Source of the DNA: Gammaproteobacteria bacterium
Lineage (GTDB): Bacteria; Pseudomonadota; Gammaproteobacteria; JAJDOJ01
Assembly (NCBI GenBank): GCA_027030565.1
Contig: JALVEU010000152.1
Coordinates: 1-11,938, forward strand
Direction: 5' to 3'
DNA length: 11,938 nt
Part shown: positions 1 to 7,416 of the stretch, piece by piece
How the letters are laid out: each line of letters begins with the position of its first letter
How positions within the stretch are numbered: the stretch's first letter is position 1
Translations under genes and position numbers: made by a program
Notes under the pieces: generated by a model
The model's input: only the letters and a program-made list of their open reading frames with translations
Told to the model about the DNA's origin: nothing
Databases searched by the model: none

Positions 1-888
1 AAGCTGGTCAACGATGCGGTGGCGTTCATCCGGGGGCTCGCACAGCAGCGGGGACGCAACGCCGACTGGGCCGAACAAGCCGTACGCGAGGCGGCCACGC
101 TCACTGCCGAGGAGGCCTTGAAGCTGGGCGTGGTGGACGTGGTGGCCGAGGACCTGGGTGCCCTGCTGGACGCCGTGGAAGGGCGAACCGTGGAGACCTT
201 CGCGGGCACCCGCACCCTGGCCACCGCAGGGGCGCAGGTGGAGCGCCTGGCGCCCGATTGGCGCATTCGTCTGCTCTCGGTGATCACCGACCCCACGGTG
301 GCTTATGTGCTGCTGCTGGTGGGGATCTACGGCCTGATCTTCGAGCTCTCCAGTCCCGGGGCGGTGCTGCCGGGCGTGGTGGGGCTCATCAGCCTGCTGC
401 TTGCGTTGTACGCGTTTCAGGTCCTGCCCATCAACTATGCCGGCCTGGCGCTCATGCTGGTGGGCGTGGCCTTCATGGTCGCCGAGGCGTTCGTGCCGAG
501 CTTCGGGGCCCTCGGGCTGGGAGGCGTGCTGGCCTTCGTGGCCGGCTCGCTGATCCTTCTGGAAGAGGACCAGCTCGCCATTTCGTTGCCCGTGATCGGC
601 GGGACTGCATTGGTCAGCGCCGGCTTCTTCGTCTGGGTCCTCACCCGGTTCGTGCGGCTCCGCCGGGAGCGTGCACACACCGGCCGCGAGGAGCTCATCG
701 GCCTGGAGGGTGAGGCCCTCGAGCCCCTCGACCCGGAAGGCTACGTGCAGGTGCGCGGTGAACGCTGGCGGGCCCGGTCCAGCTGCCCCCTGCCCAAGGG
801 GGCACGCGTGCGCGTGCGTGCCGTGCACGGGCTGCGCCTGGAGGTCGAGGCGGTCCGTGAACCCGAGATCAAGGAGGTCTGTCCATGA
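1..888 (+). CDS. NfeD family membrane serine protease, C-terminal part (5' end outside window)
   Basis: The reading frame is open from base 1, so the gene starts upstream; 295 residues are visible. Residues 1-50 are the tail of the ClpP-like protease domain, with the family-typical pattern KLVNDAVAFI, GRNADWAE and EEALKLGVVD. By recall of the archaeal homologue 1510-N, the Lys encoded by the very first codon is the likely catalytic lysine of the Ser-Lys dyad; the serine lies outside the window. Residues of about 95-220 hold several hydrophobic segments (for example AYVLLLVGIYGLIF and GLALMLVGVAFMVAEAF), and residues of about 230-290 look like the NfeD C-terminal OB-fold. NfeD proteins are membrane-bound and are thought to cleave or partner stomatin-like proteins, which fits the slipin gene overlapping its stop codon by 4 bases (ATGA). 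The GTG at 19 is internal, not a real start. Confidence 0.93.
   Translation, partial: KLVNDAVAFIRGLAQQRGRNADWAEQAVREAATLTAEEALKLGVVDVVAEDLGALLDAVEGRTVETFAGTRTLATAGAQVERLAPDWRIRLLSVITDPTVAYVLLLVGIYGLIFELSSPGAVLPGVVGLISLLLALYAFQVLPINYAGLALMLVGVAFMVAEAFVPSFGALGLGGVLAFVAGSLILLEEDQLAISLPVIGGTALVSAGFFVWVLTRFVRLRRERAHTGREELIGLEGEALEPLDPEGYVQVRGERWRARSSCPLPKGARVRVRAVHGLRLEVEAVREPEIKEVCP
871..877 (+). promoter_or_regulatory. Strong Shine-Dalgarno of the slipin gene
   Basis: AAGGAGG lies 7 bases before the ATG at 885, inside the last codons of the upstream nfeD. It fixes the slipin start and, with the ATGA overlap, suggests coupled translation. Confidence 0.8.
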
Positions 889-1637
889 TTGGCTATCTGG
901 TGCCGTTGGGCCTGGTGCTCGGCCTGTTGTTCCTGTCCATCCGCATCGTGCCGGAATATCAGCGCGGCGTGGTCTTCTTCCTCGGCCGCTTTCAGGCGGT
1001 CAAGGGGCCCGGACTCATCATCGTGGTGCCGGGCATCCAGCAGATGGTGCGCGTGGATCTGCGCGTGATCACCATGGACGTGCCGAGCCAGGACGTGATC
1101 TCGCGCGACAACGTCACCGTGCGGGTCAACGCCGTGCTGTACTTCCGCGTAGTGGACCCGGAGAAGGCGGTCCTGCAGGTGGAGGACTACTATGCGGCCA
1201 CCAGCCAGCTGGCACAGACCACCTTGCGCTCGGTGCTCGGCCAGCACGAGCTGGACGAGATGCTGGCCGAACGCGACAAGCTCAACGCCGACATCCAGGC
1301 CATCCTCGATGTGCAGACGGACGCCTGGGGCATCAAGGTCACCAACGTGGAGATCAAGCACGTGGATCTGGACGAGAGCATGGTGCGTGCCATCGCCCGC
1401 CAGGCGGAGGCCGAGCGTGAGCGGCGGGCCAAGATCATCCACGCCGAGGGGGAGCTGCAGGCGGCCGAGAAGCTGCGTCAGGCCGCCGACATCATCTCCA
1501 CCAATCCCCAGGCGCTCCAGCTGCGCTACCTCCAGACCATGGCCGACATGGCCACCCAACAGGCCACCATCGTGGCCTTCCCGATGCCCATGGAATTCCT
1601 GCGGGGTGTGCAGGGGGATCGCCCGGATGGGCGATGA
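885..1637 (+). CDS. Slipin (stomatin-like SPFH/PHB domain membrane protein)
   Basis: The protein has 250 residues. An N-terminal hydrophobic segment (residues 2-19) anchors it in the inner membrane. The SPFH/band-7 domain follows, with the prokaryotic slipin signature IVPEYQRGVVFFLGRF (21-36), GPGLIIVVPG (41-50), VITMDVPSQDVISRDNV and the GIKVTNVEIKHVDL stretch (149-162). After it comes a charged helical region (AEAERERRAKIIHAEGE, about 174-190) typical of the oligomerising coiled coil. Slipins form large ring assemblies and sit next to NfeD in many genomes, as here. The C-terminus ends AFPMPMEFLRG, a common slipin ending and the region that the NfeD protease is reported to cut in archaea. 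The last 11 bases overlap the xerD start. Confidence 0.95.
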   Translation: MIGYLVPLGLVLGLLFLSIRIVPEYQRGVVFFLGRFQAVKGPGLIIVVPGIQQMVRVDLRVITMDVPSQDVISRDNVTVRVNAVLYFRVVDPEKAVLQVEDYYAATSQLAQTTLRSVLGQHELDEMLAERDKLNADIQAILDVQTDAWGIKVTNVEIKHVDLDESMVRAIARQAEAERERRAKIIHAEGELQAAEKLRQAADIISTNPQALQLRYLQTMADMATQQATIVAFPMPMEFLRGVQGDRPDGR

Positions 1638-2523
1638 GGCGCTGATCGACGCCTTCACCGACGCCCTGTGGCTGGAAGAGGGGCTGAGCGCCAATACGCT
1701 CGCCGCCTACGGTGCCGATTTGCGTCATTGGGCGTCCTGGCTCGCGGCCGAGCGGGGCAGGGGATTGCTCGAGGCCTCCCATGCAGACCTGCTCGACTAC
1801 CTGGGCCTGCGTTTCGCACAGGGCACTTCGGCCCGCAGCACTGCGCGCCTGCTGTCCTCGCTGCGCCGCTTCTATCGTCATCAACTGCGGGAGGGACGCA
1901 TCACCCGCGACCCCACTGCGCGCGTGGAGGCCCCACGCCTCGGGCGGCCGCTGCCTTCGGTACTCAGCGAGGCGGAAGTGACCGCCCTGCTGGAGGCGCC
2001 CAACGTGACCACAGCCGAGGGATTGCGCGACCGCGCCATGCTGGAGCTCTTGTACGCCTGCGGGCTGCGGGTCTCGGAGCTGGTTCACCTGCCGCGTGCG
2101 GCGCTGGACCTGGAGCAGGGCGTCGTACGCGTCCAGGGCAAGGGCGGCAAGCAGCGCCTGGTGCCCGTGGGGGAGGCGGCGGTGGACTGGTGCCGGCGCT
2201 ACCTCCGCGAGGGCCGCCCGGCGCTCCTCAGAGGACAAGGCGGGAGCGATGCCCTGTTCGTCACCGCCCGCGGTGGTCCCATGACCCGACAGGCCTTCTG
2301 GTACCGCATCAAGCGCCACGCTCGCACAGCCGGCATTGCACGTCCCCTGTCGCCGCACACCTTGCGCCACGCCTTCGCCACGCATCTGCTCAATCACGGC
2401 GCCGATCTGCGCGTGGTGCAGATGCTGCTGGGACACAGCGACCTCTCCACTACGCAGATCTACACGCACGTGGCCCAGGCCCGTCTCCAGGAATTGCACC
2501 GCCGGCATCACCCGCGCGGTTGA
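1627..2523 (+). CDS. xerD: Site-specific tyrosine recombinase XerD
   Basis: XerD acts with XerC at dif to resolve chromosome dimers, under FtsK control. The frame is open much further upstream, but the ATG at 1627 gives exactly 298 residues, the length of E. coli XerD, and has a purine-rich AGGGGGA (1612-1618) 8 bases before it. Residues 1-100 are the SAM-like core-binding domain (LSANTLAAYGADL, RLLSSLRRFYRHQLREG). The catalytic set falls at the E. coli XerD positions: Arg148 in CGLRVSEL, Lys172 in GKGGKQR, His244 and Arg247 in SPHTLRHAF, His270 in LLGHSDLS and the nucleophile Tyr279 in TTQIYTHV. XerD rather than XerC is favoured by length and by dsbC immediately downstream, the usual gammaproteobacterial order. 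The 11-base overlap with the slipin gene suggests co-transcription with nfeD-slipin. Confidence 0.95.
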   Translation: MGDEALIDAFTDALWLEEGLSANTLAAYGADLRHWASWLAAERGRGLLEASHADLLDYLGLRFAQGTSARSTARLLSSLRRFYRHQLREGRITRDPTARVEAPRLGRPLPSVLSEAEVTALLEAPNVTTAEGLRDRAMLELLYACGLRVSELVHLPRAALDLEQGVVRVQGKGGKQRLVPVGEAAVDWCRRYLREGRPALLRGQGGSDALFVTARGGPMTRQAFWYRIKRHARTAGIARPLSPHTLRHAFATHLLNHGADLRVVQMLLGHSDLSTTQIYTHVAQARLQELHRRHHPRG

Positions 2524-2538
2524 GTGCGGCGCCACTTG

Positions 2539-2552
2539 CCTGCACGTGCAGG
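2539..2552. repeat. 14-bp perfect palindrome after xerD
   Basis: CCTGCACGTGCAGG reads identically on both strands, centred on CACGTG, 15 bases after the xerD stop. A smaller palindrome, GTGTACAC, follows at 2556-2563. There is no T-run, so it is not a classic terminator. It could be a protein-binding site or a chance palindrome in GC-rich DNA. Confidence 0.5.
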
Positions 2553-2715
2553 TTCGTGTACACAGGCAGCTCCCGCCATGCCAGCGGGTCCTGGCGCAGT
2601 GGCGTTCCGGAATTGTTTTGCGCACCGCCGGTCGAACATCAGAGTCCCGGCGCCGTCCGCACCCAACGGCCGGCGGCCGCGGTGACCCACGAATCACCAA
2701 GATCAGGGAGTTCCC
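2553..2715. other. xerD-dsbC intergenic remainder, no gene seen
   Basis: I see no convincing reading frame with a ribosome binding site and no strong sigma70 promoter here. The stretch is GC-rich, with a self-complementary patch around GGCCGGCGGCCGCGG (2670-2684). A modest AGGGAG (2705-2710) before the ATG at 2716 is the dsbC ribosome binding site. The length of the gap (192 bases from xerD to dsbC) allows a separate dsbC promoter, but none is clear. Confidence 0.5.
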
Positions 2716-3462
2716 ATGCGAGCGATTGCGACGAGTGTATTGCTGATGCTCGGTCTGATGCTGCCGGCGGCCTCGTTTGCCGGTGAGAAGGAGGACGTCG
2801 AGCGCATCCAGCAGCGCTGGCACGCGCTGTTGCCTCACGTGCAACCCGATGCCATCGAGCCCACCCCGGTGGACGGGTTGTATGCCGTGCGTTACAAGGC
2901 CAGCGTGTACTACTTCACCGGGGACGGACGCTATCTGTTGTCGGGGTCGCTGGTGGACCTGGAGACCCAGGAGGACCTCACGGAGCAGGCCGTGGCCGGG
3001 TATCGCAAGGCACAGATCGACGCGGTTCCCGAGTCCGAGATGATCGTCTACGGTCCTGAGCACCCCAGGCACACCATCACCGTGTTCACGGACATCGACT
3101 GCCCGTACTGCCGCAAGCTCCATCGGCAGATGGCCGAGTACAACAAGCGGGGCATCAAGGTCCGGTATCTGCTCTATCCGCGGGCCGGCGTGGGCTCGGA
3201 GAGCTACCGCAAGGCGGTGAGCGTGTGGTGCGCGGAAGACCGCAACAAGGCCATGGACGCGGCCAAGGCCGGCAAACCCATCGCCGAGAAGACCTGCGAG
3301 AATCCGGTACGCGAGCAGATGGCCCTGGGCAACGCCGTGGGCGTGCAGGGGACGCCCGCCATCGTCCTGGAGAACGGGGAGATGATCCCTGGCTACCAGC
3401 CGCCCGCGCAGCTGGCCAGGCGCCTGGAGGGCATGGACCAGGAAAAGCGCGCCCGGCGCTGA
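2716..3462 (+). CDS. dsbC: Periplasmic thiol:disulfide interchange protein DsbC
   Basis: This is a periplasmic disulfide isomerase that reshuffles wrong disulfides and is kept reduced by DsbD. The 248-residue protein starts with a signal peptide of about 22 residues (hydrophobic LLMLGLMLPAASFA). Then comes a DsbC-type dimerisation domain (residues of about 25-85, with DGLYAVRY and LSGSLVDLETQEDLT) and a thioredoxin-fold domain. The active site is C129-P-Y-C132 within FTDIDCPYCRKLH, and the cis-proline is Pro214 in GTPAIV. Cys172 and Cys194 match the second, structural disulfide of the family. The CPYC dipeptide differs from the CGYC of E. coli DsbC but occurs in other DsbC/G proteins. The N-terminal domain and xerD neighbour favour DsbC over DsbG. 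The C-terminus ends in a short basic tail, EKRARR. Confidence 0.93.
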   Translation: MRAIATSVLLMLGLMLPAASFAGEKEDVERIQQRWHALLPHVQPDAIEPTPVDGLYAVRYKASVYYFTGDGRYLLSGSLVDLETQEDLTEQAVAGYRKAQIDAVPESEMIVYGPEHPRHTITVFTDIDCPYCRKLHRQMAEYNKRGIKVRYLLYPRAGVGSESYRKAVSVWCAEDRNKAMDAAKAGKPIAEKTCENPVREQMALGNAVGVQGTPAIVLENGEMIPGYQPPAQLARRLEGMDQEKRARR

Positions 3463-3547
3463 CAGGCGGCGGCTCTGACCCGTTCCGCCCTCGCAGCGGC
3501 GGGTCCTTGCTGCCTGGGGCCAAACCCGGCGGGCAGGCGGCGCGAAG

Positions 3548-3563
3548 GGCCGCAGCTGCGGCC
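3548..3563. repeat. 16-bp perfect palindrome at the dsbC/folE2 convergent junction
   Basis: GGCCGCAGCTGCGGCC is perfectly self-complementary and ends on the first base of the folE2 stop codon (CTA on the + strand, 3563-3565). It lies between two converging genes, where a bidirectional terminator would be expected, but neither side has a T-run. Smaller inverted pairs (GCCTG/CAGGC) lie just to its left. Function is uncertain. Confidence 0.5.
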
Positions 3564-4399
3564 TAGTCGTCTGAGGCGGCTTCCTCGGCGTCCTTGTCGC
3601 GTTCGATGAGGGCGTAGGCCGAGTGGTTGTGGATGGACTCGAAGTTTTCCGACTCCACCACGTAATAACCGATGCGATCGTCGGCATTGAGCCGCACGGC
3701 GATGTCGCGGACCATGTCCTCGACGAACTTGGGGTTGTCGTAGGCACGCTCGGTGACGAACTTCTCGTCCGGACGCTTGAGCAGGCCGTAGAGCTCGCAG
3801 GAGGCCTCCTTCTCGACGATGTCGATGACCTCCTCGATCCACACGAAGTCACGCAGACGTACGGTGAGGGTCACGTGCGAGCGCTGGTTGTGCGCGCCCC
3901 GGTCGGAGATCTTCTTGGAGCAGGGACAGAGGCTGGTGACCGGCACGACGACCTTGATGTAGGTGCGGGTCTCGCCGCCGACGATCTCGCCGATCAAGGT
4001 GACCTCGTAGTCCATGAGGCTCTCCACCCCCGAGACGGGGGCACGCTTGAGCACGAAATAGGGGAAGGTCATTTCGATATGACCGGCCTCTGCCTCCAGC
4101 TTGTCGGTCATCTCGCTCAGCATCTCCCGGAACGAGCGCACCGTGATCTCCCGCTCGCGGTTGTTCAGGATCTCCACGAACCGGGACATGTGTGTGCCCT
4201 TGAAGTTGTGCGGCAGATTCACGTACATGTTGAACCGGGCGACGGTGTGCTGCTCGTCGCCGGTGCGATCCTGGATGCGCACGGGATGCAGGATGTCCTT
4301 GATGCCCACCTTGTCGATGGGGATGCGGCGGGTGTCCACCCGTGCCTGCACGTCCGGGATCGTGGGTGTGAACCTGTGCTTTTCGGCTGGCTGGTTCAT
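3563..4399 (-). CDS. folE2: GTP cyclohydrolase I, FolE2/MptA type
   Basis: FolE2 converts GTP to 7,8-dihydroneopterin triphosphate, the first step to folate (and to queuosine precursors). It uses a metal more permissively than the Zn-dependent FolE. The protein (278 residues from the ATG at 4399) shows the family landmarks PDVQ (15-18), VGIKDILHPV, the catalytic/metal Cys158 in SLCPCSKKIS, GAHNQRSHV (168-176) and ESIHNHSAYA (254-263, with His257 and His259). The start is uncertain. The frame continues upstream to GTG codons at 4418-4423, and a GGAG at 4427-4430 lies 6 bases before the GTG at 4418-4420. The ATG has no ribosome binding site, but it starts nearer the conserved region. The gene follows dxs on the same strand. 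Whether a zinc-dependent FolE exists elsewhere in the genome cannot be seen. Confidence 0.93.
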   Translation of the reverse strand: MNQPAEKHRFTPTIPDVQARVDTRRIPIDKVGIKDILHPVRIQDRTGDEQHTVARFNMYVNLPHNFKGTHMSRFVEILNNREREITVRSFREMLSEMTDKLEAEAGHIEMTFPYFVLKRAPVSGVESLMDYEVTLIGEIVGGETRTYIKVVVPVTSLCPCSKKISDRGAHNQRSHVTLTVRLRDFVWIEEVIDIVEKEASCELYGLLKRPDEKFVTERAYDNPKFVEDMVRDIAVRLNADDRIGYYVVESENFESIHNHSAYALIERDKDAEEAASDD

Positions 4400-4468
4400 A
4401 GGCGTCGACGAACCGAGCACCACCCGCTCCGGCAGGCGTTGACCCGGATCAATTCCTGAGTGATTTAG

Positions 4469-6364
4469 TCAAGATAGTACGTGAGATCGTGGGGGCGCGC
4501 AATCTTGTGGCTCCCAGTGCTCCAGGATGGAGCGGGTGATGCCTGCGGCATCGAGACCCGCTTCGGCGAGGAGTTCCTCACGGCTGCCATGGGCCATGAA
4601 GCGATCCGGCAGTCCCAGGTGCAGCAGCGCCGTGGGGCGACCCACACGGGCCAGGTACTCGCCCACTGCAGAGCCTGCACCACCCGCGACCACGTTGTCC
4701 TCCACGGTGACCAGCAGGTCGTGTTCGGCTGCGAGCCGGTCGATGAGCGCCTCGTCCAGAGGTTTGACGAAGCGCATGTCGGCCACCGTGGCATCCAGAC
4801 CCTCGGCGGCCTCCAGGGCGGCGTTCAAGGGGCTGCCGAAGGCCAGGATGGCCAGCCCGCTGCCTCCCTGGCGCACCACCGCCCCACGGCCGATGGGCAG
4901 GGCCTGCATCTCCTGTTGGATATCCGCGCCGGGTCCGGTGCCTCGGGGATAGCGCACGGCCGCGGGTCCGTCGTGGAGGAACCCCGTGTAGAGCATCTGC
5001 CGGCACTGGTTTTCGTCGGCGGGGCACATGACCACCAGGTTGGGTATGCAGCGCAGGTAGCTGAGGTCGAAACTGCCCGCATGGGTGGGACCATCGGGTC
5101 CGACCACGCCAGCCCGGTCGATGGCGAACAGGACCGGAAGATTGGGCAGGGCCACGTCGTGGATGAGTTGGTCGTAGGCCCGTTGCAGGAACGTGCTGTA
5201 GATGGCGACCACCGGGTGCAGGCCGTCGCGCGCCATGCCGCCGGCCAGCGTCACCGCATGCTGCTCGGCGATGCCCACGTCGAAATAGCGCTCGGGATAG
5301 GTCTGGTGAAAGGCCACCAGGCCCGAGCCCTCCCGCATGGCAGGGGTGATGGCCACCAGGCGCTCGTCGCGGGCGGCCATGTCGCAGACCCAGTCCGAGA
5401 ACACCTGTGTGTAGCTGACCGCCTTCTTGGCGCTGCCCGGCGTGACCCCGCGTTCTGGATCGAAAATGGGCACGGCGTGATAGCCCACAGGATCGCTCTC
5501 CGCGGGTTCGTAGCCCTTGCCCTTGCGGGTGACCACGTGGAGCAGCCGCGGGCCCTTGTGGGCGCGGAGATTCTGCAGCGTGTGCACCAGGGAGACCACG
5601 TCGTGCCCGTCCACCGGCCCGAAGTAGTTGAGCCCCATCTCCTCGAACAGGGTCCCCGGAGCGACCATCCCCTTGACATGCTCCTCCGTACGCCGGGCCA
5701 GCTCCCACATGGGTGGCATCTGCCGCAGGATCTTCTTGCCCCCCTCGCGCATGGTGGAATACACGCGGCTGGAGAGGATGCGCGTCAGGTAATTGGACAA
5801 CGCGCCCACGTTGGGTGAGATGGACATCTCGTTGTCGTTCAGGATCACCAGCACGTCGGCGTATACGTCGCCCAGATGATTGAGGGCTTCGAAGGCCATC
5901 CCAGCGGTCATGGCCCCGTCGCCGATGATGGCCACGCACTTGCGTTCCACGCCCTCGCGCCGCGCCGCCAACGCCATACCCAGCGCTGCGCTGATGGAGG
6001 TGCTCGAATGGCCGACGGCAAAGGTGTCGTACACGCTCTCCTCGGGGGTGGGGAAGGGTGCGAGGCCGCCGCGTCGGCGGATGGTGGCGATGCGATCCCG
6101 GCGTCCGGTGAGGATCTTGTGCGGATAGCACTGGTGGCCCACGTCCCACACGAGCCGGTCGTGCGGGGTGTTGAAGACGTAGTGGACGGCGACGGTGAGC
6201 TCCACGACGCCCATGCCCGCGGCGAAGTGTCCGCCCACCCGGGCCACCGAGTGCAGCAGGTATTCCCGGAGCTCGGCGGCGACCTGGGGCAGCTCCTTCA
6301 CGGGCAGGGCGCGCAGGTCGGTCGGCGAGTTGATGCGGGCGAGCAGGGGATAGCGGTCTTTCAT
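4469..6364 (-). CDS. dxs: 1-deoxy-D-xylulose-5-phosphate synthase
   Basis: Dxs condenses pyruvate and glyceraldehyde 3-phosphate, with thiamine diphosphate, into DXP. This is the entry step of the MEP isoprenoid pathway, and DXP also feeds thiamine and pyridoxal synthesis. The protein is 631 residues, close to the usual 620-640. The N-terminal TPP domain has GGHFAAGMGVVELTVAVH (44-61, with His46) and DVGHQCYPHKILTGR. The TPP/Mg motif is GDGAMTAGMAFEALN (148-162), ending at NDNEMSISPNVG (176-187). The pyrimidine domain holds the catalytic glutamate Glu367 in DVGIAEQHAVT, followed by DRAGVVGPDGPTHAG (416-430). The C-terminal transketolase domain ends near residue 620. The start ATG at 6364 has no clear Shine-Dalgarno, but alignment at RYPLLARINSP supports it. 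It sits between ispA and folE2 on the same strand. Confidence 0.97.
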   Translation of the reverse strand: MKDRYPLLARINSPTDLRALPVKELPQVAAELREYLLHSVARVGGHFAAGMGVVELTVAVHYVFNTPHDRLVWDVGHQCYPHKILTGRRDRIATIRRRGGLAPFPTPEESVYDTFAVGHSSTSISAALGMALAARREGVERKCVAIIGDGAMTAGMAFEALNHLGDVYADVLVILNDNEMSISPNVGALSNYLTRILSSRVYSTMREGGKKILRQMPPMWELARRTEEHVKGMVAPGTLFEEMGLNYFGPVDGHDVVSLVHTLQNLRAHKGPRLLHVVTRKGKGYEPAESDPVGYHAVPIFDPERGVTPGSAKKAVSYTQVFSDWVCDMAARDERLVAITPAMREGSGLVAFHQTYPERYFDVGIAEQHAVTLAGGMARDGLHPVVAIYSTFLQRAYDQLIHDVALPNLPVLFAIDRAGVVGPDGPTHAGSFDLSYLRCIPNLVVMCPADENQCRQMLYTGFLHDGPAAVRYPRGTGPGADIQQEMQALPIGRGAVVRQGGSGLAILAFGSPLNAALEAAEGLDATVADMRFVKPLDEALIDRLAAEHDLLVTVEDNVVAGGAGSAVGEYLARVGRPTALLHLGLPDRFMAHGSREELLAEAGLDAAGITRSILEHWEPQDCAPPRSHVLS

Positions 6365-6393
6365 CGCGTCGACGACGGCCCAGCCAAACGCAG

Positions 6394-6422
6394 ATTATCG
6401 ACCCTGGAGCAAGACCTCGCAA
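6394..6422 (-). promoter_or_regulatory. Predicted sigma70-like promoter of dxs (-folE2)
   Basis: Read on the - strand, TTGCGA (6422-6417) and GATAAT (6399-6394) are separated by 17 bases. The -10 matches the consensus at 5 of 6 positions and the -35 at 4 of 6. Transcription would start near 6387, about 22 bases before the dxs ATG. It lies in the 85-base gap after ispA, so dxs may be transcribed on its own as well as from upstream. Confidence 0.5.
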
Positions 6423-6449
6423 GGATCCCGCCCCGTGCTGCGGGCGCTC

Positions 6450-7373
6450 TCAGTGGCTGCGGGTCACCACGTAGGTGGCCAGATCGCGGAGCAGACCGGC
6501 CTGTGGGCCGAAGGATTCCAGGGCCTCCAGCGCCTCGGCGTGGAGTTCGCGGGCCAGCGCCTTGGACTCTTCCAGGCCGAGGACGGCCGGGTAGGTGGGC
6601 TTGTTCAGGGCGGCGTCCGATCCCTGGGGCTTGCCCAGGGTGTCGGTGTCGCCCTCCACGTCGAGCACGTCGTCGTGGATCTGGAAGGCGAGACCGAGAC
6701 ACTTGGCGAAGTGGTCCAGCCGCTCACGGTGCTCGGTATCGAGCTGCGGGTCGGTCAGTGCGGCCATGACCACGCTGGCTCGGATCAATGCGCCGGTCTT
6801 GTGGATGTGCATGTCCTCGAGCTCGGCCACCGTGATCTCCCGGCCCGCCGAAAGCAGGTCGATCGCCTGTCCTCCCACCATGCCGCGCGAGCCCACGGCC
6901 CCGGCCAGCGTCTCCACCAGACGCAACTGCGTGGCGGGGTCCGGCGCCCCCGCGTGTGGCTCGGCGAGGACCTGGAAGGCGAGGGCCTGCAGGGCGTCTC
7001 CGGCCAGGATGGCCATGGCCTCACCGAATACCTTGTGGCAGGTGGGGCGGCCGCGCCGCAGGTCGTCGTCGTCCATGGCCGGAAGGTCGTCGTGCACCAG
7101 GGAGTAGGCGTGGATGAGCTCCACGGCGCAGGCGATGCCGTCGAGCTGGTCGAGATCCAGGTCCAGGGCCCGCCCTGTGGCGTACACCAACGCCGGGCGC
7201 AGCCGTTTGCCACCCCCGAGCGCGGCGTAGCGCATGGCTTCGTGCAGCGCGGTGGGGTGGGTGCAGGGGGAGGGCAGCCGCCGGTCCAGTGCCTGATCCA
7301 CACGGGCGCTCAGGGACCTCAGCTCGGCTTCGGTTCGGGTGATGGCGTCGACCGCCTCTCGTGGCTTGTTCAT
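6450..7373 (-). CDS. ispA: Farnesyl diphosphate synthase (short-chain polyprenyl diphosphate synthase)
   Basis: IspA adds isopentenyl diphosphate to DMAPP and GPP to make farnesyl diphosphate, the precursor of undecaprenyl phosphate, quinone side chains and other isoprenoids. From the ATG at 7373 the protein is 307 residues, near the 299 of E. coli. It carries GGGKRLRP (53-60), the first aspartate motif DDLPAMD (95-101, the bacterial DDx4D form), GGQAIDL (167-173), HKTGALI (191-197), and the second motif DDVLD (234-238) followed by GDTDTLGKPQGSD. The frame runs a further 29 codons upstream into xseB, but that stretch is proline-rich and unlike the family. The ATG at 7373 (or the ATG three codons upstream) is therefore preferred. 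xseB ends 43 bases upstream, a standard gammaproteobacterial arrangement. Confidence 0.95.
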   Translation of the reverse strand: MNKPREAVDAITRTEAELRSLSARVDQALDRRLPSPCTHPTALHEAMRYAALGGGKRLRPALVYATGRALDLDLDQLDGIACAVELIHAYSLVHDDLPAMDDDDLRRGRPTCHKVFGEAMAILAGDALQALAFQVLAEPHAGAPDPATQLRLVETLAGAVGSRGMVGGQAIDLLSAGREITVAELEDMHIHKTGALIRASVVMAALTDPQLDTEHRERLDHFAKCLGLAFQIHDDVLDVEGDTDTLGKPQGSDAALNKPTYPAVLGLEESKALARELHAEALEALESFGPQAGLLRDLATYVVTRSH

Positions 7374-7416
7374 TTCACACATCTCGGACCGGGGGACAGG
7401 AATCGGGGGTGCGGGC

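Noticed and set aside
1492..3852. 786-codon open frame on the - strand across xerD and dsbC
   Set aside because: It is antisense to two clearly recognisable genes, has low-complexity Arg/Ser/Pro-rich composition and matches no family. It is a by-product of high GC content.
4418..4423. GTG codons as the folE2 start
   Set aside because: Not firmly rejected: GGAG at 4427-4430 is well spaced for the second GTG. The ATG at 4399 was preferred because it is an ATG closer to the conserved PDVQ region.
4481..5818. 445-codon open frame on the + strand opposite dxs
   Set aside because: dxs is fully conserved on the other strand; this frame is its shadow.
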